A stretch of DNA of 64,000 bases from Dorea_A amylophila (lineage in GTDB: Bacteria; Bacillota; Clostridia; Lachnospirales; Lachnospiraceae), in NCBI RefSeq assembly GCF_025567265.1, contig NZ_JAOQJW010000019.1, positions 16,553 through 80,552 on the forward strand, given 5' to 3'. Both the position numbers and the translations under genes were made by a program. Positions 60,113 to 64,000 of the stretch are shown here, piece after piece. Positions within the stretch are counted from its first letter, which is position 1. Every line of letters starts with the position of its first letter. The notes below the pieces were generated by a model, which was not told the origin of the DNA, did no database searches, and worked only from the letters and a program-made list of their open reading frames with translations.

Positions 60113-61917
60113 TCCGTAATCTCCGACTCATCCGGGAACATCAGGCAATCTGCAAACAGTCGCTCATATCCTTCCGTTGCTCCCAGTTCCATATATTCCA
60201 TATGATGTGCCAGTTCTTCCATCTCCTGTTTCGCTTTACCGGACATCAATGCCAGATAAGCTCCTGTTTTGGAAGAGTTTCCCACATAGATCAGTTTGTC
60301 TTTCACTTCTTTCGGTAATATTCCGGTTCCGATCAGACTTTCTGCCGGAAGATGTGCTCCAAACTGACCGGCAATCATAACCTGATCCAGATCTTCCATT
60401 GTCCTTCCTGCCTTTTTCAACAGTGCATAGAATCCTGAAAGGATTGCCCCCTTTGCCAGCTGGACCTGCCGGACATCACCCTGTGTGATTCTAAGTCTTT
60501 CCGTCATCTTGAATTTACGCTTTCTGCCATCTAATTCTAACATCGGATAACGGTAATCTTCTTCACTGATATCCTTCTGCTTTATAAATGCACCATCTTT
60601 CTGGATCAGTCCGGTTCTTCTAAGTTCTTTTACTACCGCAAGGATTCCACTACCACAGACCCCTTCCGGTTCCTCTTGCCGGTATTCTTCCTGCCCGATT
60701 ATCTGCAGTTTCACTCCCTGTTCTGTGATCTTTACATCCTCGATCGCACCGGCCGCCGCACGCATGCCGGAACTGATATTCATTCCTTCCAGTGCCGGAC
60801 CTGCCGCACAGGAACAGCTGAGCAGCCTTCCATGATCTGAGAACACAATCTCTCCATTCGTTCCGATATCTATAAACAATACATTCTTCTGTTGCTTACG
60901 GAGTTCGCAGACATATGCCCCCGCAACAATATCCGCACCGATATAAGCAGATACCGATGGCAGACAATAAAGCCTTGCACCTTCTCCTGCCTGAATGCCG
61001 ATCTCTGCTGCACGCAGATTCTTTGATTTTACGAATGCAGGAGCATACGGTGCTCTTCCGATAGATCTGGCAGATACACCAAGCAGCATATGCATCATCG
61101 TACAGTTCGCCGCCACCGTAATCTCATAAATATCATGCTTCTCAATTCTGCCCTTTCCCGGCACCTCTGTTTTTCTGCAGACTTCGTCTAACATTTCATT
61201 AATGGAATCTGTAATCGCTTTCTGCAAATGTTCTTTTCCATCCTCCGGATGCTCGGTCTCATAACTGATCCTGGTCAGAACATCCAGACCAAACTCCTTC
61301 TGAGCATTGATTCTTGACGCGGTTCCCAGTTCTTTTCCTGTCATCATATCAATCAGTGAAGTTACTACCGTTGTCGTTCCGATATCAATTGCCACACCAT
61401 AAAGATAATCTGTCTGATCACCGGGCTCAAGTGCCATAAGGCTTTTCTCTGACCAGATGACTGCCGTATAAGTCCCTTCTGCTAATTCCAGATGCTGTAG
61501 CAACGAAAATGGAATCTCTACATTTCCCAACTGGCTCAGAAGCTGATCTTCCATGGATGTTTGGTCTTTCAGATTCGGTTTTCTGATATGGATCAATTGC
61601 TTTTTGAGCTCTGTATGCTTCTCAAATTCCGGAACATAACCTTCCGAAAGAACTTCAGTCTTTTTCTCTTTCTGCAAGGTTTCCACTTCTAATTCTTCTT
61701 CCGGATAGACCATACAGGAAAGCCGGATTCCACGCGCCAATTCTTCTTCACTTAAAAAGTGCCTTTCCGTTTCTGTGACTTCACCTGCGTCACCACTTAA
61801 TATTTTCACTTTACATTTTCCGCAGATTCCTTTTCCATTACACGGATTTTCTACGAATCTTCCTTCTTTTCTTAATTTTTCCAGAAGATTTTCTCTTTTC
61901 ATATTTTTCATCGTCAT
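60109..61917 (-). CDS. Corrinoid activation protein (2Fe-2S + ASKHA, RACo type)
   Basis: About 602 residues. N-terminal plant-type ferredoxin domain with Cys26, Cys32, Cys35 (NPCNGKGICGKCKVKIL) and Cys68, then a DUF4445/ASKHA ATPase with VAIDIGTTTVVTSLIDMMTG, NVLFIDIGTNGEIVFSDHGR and CSCAAGPALEGMNISSGMRA. RACo proteins reductively reactivate Co(II) corrinoid on methyltransferase corrinoid proteins using ATP. Start uncertain: 61917, 61911 or 61902; the longer frame to 62055 overlaps the upstream gene. Confidence 0.9.
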   Translation of the reverse strand: MTMKNMKRENLLEKLRKEGRFVENPCNGKGICGKCKVKILSGDAGEVTETERHFLSEEELARGIRLSCMVYPEEELEVETLQKEKKTEVLSEGYVPEFEKHTELKKQLIHIRKPNLKDQTSMEDQLLSQLGNVEIPFSLLQHLELAEGTYTAVIWSEKSLMALEPGDQTDYLYGVAIDIGTTTVVTSLIDMMTGKELGTASRINAQKEFGLDVLTRISYETEHPEDGKEHLQKAITDSINEMLDEVCRKTEVPGKGRIEKHDIYEITVAANCTMMHMLLGVSARSIGRAPYAPAFVKSKNLRAAEIGIQAGEGARLYCLPSVSAYIGADIVAGAYVCELRKQQKNVLFIDIGTNGEIVFSDHGRLLSCSCAAGPALEGMNISSGMRAAAGAIEDVKITEQGVKLQIIGQEEYRQEEPEGVCGSGILAVVKELRRTGLIQKDGAFIKQKDISEEDYRYPMLELDGRKRKFKMTERLRITQGDVRQVQLAKGAILSGFYALLKKAGRTMEDLDQVMIAGQFGAHLPAESLIGTGILPKEVKDKLIYVGNSSKTGAYLALMSGKAKQEMEELAHHMEYMELGATEGYERLFADCLMFPDESEITE

Positions 61918-61939
61918 TTCGTAATTTACTGTCTTTCTT

Positions 61940-62971
61940 TCAGACTTCAACTTTTTCTTCTGTTGCTTTCCGGATTCCCAATCTGATTGCCTGAATATTC
62001 GTAAGTGGTGATTTTGTTCCCAGACCACATGCCGGTGAAATAATCCCGGAACCATCTCTCCAACATTTGACTGCTAACTGTTCCACTTTCTCCGGATTCC
62101 CAAATTCCAGTGTCCATGTGCTGACATTTCCCATCAGCACATGCTTTTTCAAATGCTTCTTCGCATCGCTCATCGCTACACAGGAATCAAAACTCAGCAC
62201 ATCCGAATGGATCATTTCCACCTGCGCATACACATTTCTCATCTGCCCGCAGATATGTACGATCACACCCATCTTTTCTGCCTGGAGATGGTCAATGATA
62301 CGGTTAATGTAGTGCACCGCATATTCCTCAAATAATTTTGGTCCCAGAATCTCTCCTGTTCCGCTCGGATCCGAAATCGCTATAATATCCGCCCCTGCAT
62401 CAATCTGCGCTCTCGCAAAACGGATGATCTCATCTGCTACCAGTTCCATATATTTATGGGCATCTTCTCTTTTCTTACGCAGCTCTTTATAAAATATCAC
62501 CGGCTCCATTACCGAACTTGCCGTACTGACCGGTCCTGTAATATTTCCAATGATCGGCACATCCAGATTCCTCGATTTCAAAATGCGGATTGCATCCAGT
62601 ACAACCTTGACTCTCCCGTAATTCATATCCATCGGCCTGATTTTCTCCCATTCTTTCACCGAATGCAAGGCATATTCTGTCACATGAGGCTCATGCACCC
62701 TGTCTCCCAATGTGACTTTTGCACCCATGGACTCTGCCTCGATCGTCATGCAGAATGGAACACCTACATTCTCAAAACAGCCATTTTCATAATTGGCCTG
62801 TGCAAGATCCGCCATCATCTCTGCATTCAGATGTGCTTCCGGCCATGTAATCCCAGATTTGTCCATCAAATCTGTCGTAATCATATTCATCATTCCGCCC
62901 GGACAGATACATGGCGGCCGGTCTGTCTTTTCATGATGTAACGCTTTTTTTAGTCTTTCTTTTTCATTCAT
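61940..62971 (-). CDS. URO-D family methyltransferase 4 (MtaA-like)
   Basis: 343 residues. DRPPCICPGGMMNMITTDLM, VPIIGNITGPVSTASSVMEP, ISDPSGTGEILGPKLFEEYA, zinc motif VIVHICGQMRNVYAQVE and IISPACGLGTKSPLTNIQAI. The PACGLG ending and context make this the best candidate for the methyl donor- or acceptor-side methyltransferase with the corrinoid protein just upstream (80-bp gap). Confidence 0.88.
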   Translation of the reverse strand: MNEKERLKKALHHEKTDRPPCICPGGMMNMITTDLMDKSGITWPEAHLNAEMMADLAQANYENGCFENVGVPFCMTIEAESMGAKVTLGDRVHEPHVTEYALHSVKEWEKIRPMDMNYGRVKVVLDAIRILKSRNLDVPIIGNITGPVSTASSVMEPVIFYKELRKKREDAHKYMELVADEIIRFARAQIDAGADIIAISDPSGTGEILGPKLFEEYAVHYINRIIDHLQAEKMGVIVHICGQMRNVYAQVEMIHSDVLSFDSCVAMSDAKKHLKKHVLMGNVSTWTLEFGNPEKVEQLAVKCWRDGSGIISPACGLGTKSPLTNIQAIRLGIRKATEEKVEV

Positions 62972-63051
62972 TGATTACTTTTTTTCCTATCTGATATCTT
63001 CTATTCGGATGAATAACTTTACAACCTTAACGTGCTCACTTTCATAACATA

Positions 63052-63708
63052 CTATGCAATATTCAGTAATTCTTTTGCAACTCTGACTGCTTCTACTGCA
63101 TTAACAGAATAGCCATCCGCTCCGATATCATTTGCATATTTCTTCGATACCGGACTTCCCCCGACCATGACTTTCACATTATCCCGGATTCCTCTTTCTT
63201 TCAAAAGTTCGATGATATCTTCCATACCGCTCATTGTGGTCGTCATCAGTGTGGAAATGCACACCAGTTGTGCCTTTAATGCTTCTGCCTGATTCACAAA
63301 TTCTTCCGCCGGCACATCTCTTCCAAGATCATGCATCTCAAATCCTGCAGTTTCCATCATAATCTTAACCAAATTCTTTCCAATATCATGCGTATCCCCT
63401 TCTACCACTCCGATAACTGCAACCGGTTTTGCAGCCTGTTCCTCTTCGTCCGGCAGATACGGTCTTAATACCTCCAGTCCGGCATACATTGCATCGGAAC
63501 ACAGCAGAATATCTGTCACAAAATACTCTTCCTCTTCGAACAACTCACTGGCCTTATTCATACCATCTACCAGACCTTCCATGATTCCATCCAGTGCCGG
63601 ATAACCTGCTTCAATATATTCTTCCGCTACATCAACAACCTCTTCATCCTCCATTTCCAGAACACATTCTGAAAGTTTATTCAATAATTCTTCCTTTGAT
63701 GTCGTCAT
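63052..63708 (-). CDS. Methyltransferase corrinoid protein (MtbC/MttC type)
   Basis: 218 residues from ATG 63708 (RBS GGGAGG; an upstream ATG at 63756 lacks one). N-terminal helical cap (YIEAGYPALDGIMEGLVDGM), then B12-binding fold with VVEGDTHDIGKNLVKIMMET (lower axial His in DxHxxG), CISTLMTTTMSGMEDIIELL and VMVGGSPVSKKYANDIGADG. It carries the methyl group on Co. First gene of the corrinoid operon, behind a good promoter. Confidence 0.95.
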   Translation of the reverse strand: MTTSKEELLNKLSECVLEMEDEEVVDVAEEYIEAGYPALDGIMEGLVDGMNKASELFEEEEYFVTDILLCSDAMYAGLEVLRPYLPDEEEQAAKPVAVIGVVEGDTHDIGKNLVKIMMETAGFEMHDLGRDVPAEEFVNQAEALKAQLVCISTLMTTTMSGMEDIIELLKERGIRDNVKVMVGGSPVSKKYANDIGADGYSVNAVEAVRVAKELLNIA

Positions 63709-63770
63709 CTTCAACGTCCTCCCAATATTTTTCTTAGTCTTCTCATTATCTTTCATCCAATTCTACTTTC

Positions 63771-63799
63771 ATTATAAATTTACACGTTTCATTTTGCAA
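63771..63799 (-). promoter_or_regulatory. Corrinoid operon promoter
   Basis: -35 TTGCAA (63794-63799), 17-bp spacer, -10 TATAAT (63771-63776). Confidence 0.75.
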
Positions 63800-63856
63800 T
63801 AATAATTCATACCTAAAGCATCTTTATCTTATTACTATTGATTAGCTTCCATGAAA

Positions 63857-64000
63857 TTGGTATTTAATTTATTAACGTAGTTGACCTCTCGATCCTTGAA
63901 GAAAACAGTATAAAGTGGTTCTGGTTCAGGTTCCATGCTCTAAGAAAAACTAAGAGAGCCAGAATCTCCTAAAAGCAAAGGAACTACGCTCAAACTCGGC
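63857..64000. repeat. Palindromic dispersed repeat, copy 2 (partial)
   Basis: Begins TTGGTATTTAATTTATTAAC and follows copy 1 (50748-51044) at roughly 80% identity, ending in a stretch that is identical to copy 1 (CCTAAAAGCAAAGG, ACTACGCTCAAACTCGGC) at the window edge. Only the left arm is visible. Confidence 0.9.

Noticed and set aside
61918..62055. Longer N-terminus for the corrinoid activator
   Set aside because: That extension overlaps the upstream URO-D gene, has no ferredoxin-like sequence and no RBS.

Overview
The window looks like a chromosome segment of a low-GC gut Clostridia, most likely a Lachnospiraceae (Dorea/Blautia/Mediterraneibacter-like) species. Reasons: strong Shine-Dalgarno sites, T-box leaders on thrS and on the cysE-cysS operon, a sigH (Spo0H) locus in the classical Firmicutes cysE-cysS-mrnC-rlmB-sigH order, a fused large PurL, an acetyl-CoA-type MetA, and AT-rich promoters with near-consensus TTGACA/TATAAT boxes. 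The species assignment is inference.

Region 1 (about 1-12,600) is accessory, AT-rich and decayed. It holds the 3'-truncated (by the window edge) unknown gene, a frameshifted serine recombinase beside a perfect 14-bp inverted repeat, recT, a DUF932 stub, tiny ORFs, a group of zinc-ribbon/membrane genes controlled by two copies of one promoter-operator cassette and probably by the XRE-type regulator at 9071, two viroplasmin-domain proteins, and a mobilisation remnant (MobC-like protein, mini-relaxase, excisionase-like HTH) preceded by a large palindrome that may be an oriT or replication/transfer hairpin. It reads as the relic of a mobilisable element or phage-plasmid inserted next to metA.

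Region 2 (about 12,600-48,800) is ordinary housekeeping chromosome: metA with an AI-2E transporter, DUF1540 protein, thrS with T-box, ydcF, SEC-C protein, purA, cardiolipin synthase, a MocR regulator with glnS, a stand-alone Spo0A-C domain protein, a MATE pump, tRNA-Thr, the cysE-to-sigH operon with a Cys T-box, a two-component system, a GNAT enzyme, ispF, a tRNA-Val/Met/Met cluster, gdhA with a short leader terminator, purL, a Lit-like membrane protein, a LysR regulator, and a nuclease-helicase broken by a one-base frameshift.

Region 3 (about 48,800-64,000) is metabolic: glgB, then a DUF4091 glycosidase-like protein, a complete carbohydrate ABC importer, a GNAT-C type acyltransferase, four uroporphyrinogen-decarboxylase-family methyltransferases, a corrinoid-activation protein (2Fe-2S + ASKHA) and a corrinoid protein. 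Together these suggest uptake and corrinoid-dependent demethylation of a methylated, possibly sugar-linked, substrate. A ~300-bp palindromic repeat lies between glgB and the DUF4091 gene, supplying both stop codons, and a second copy begins at 63,857 and runs off the window end.
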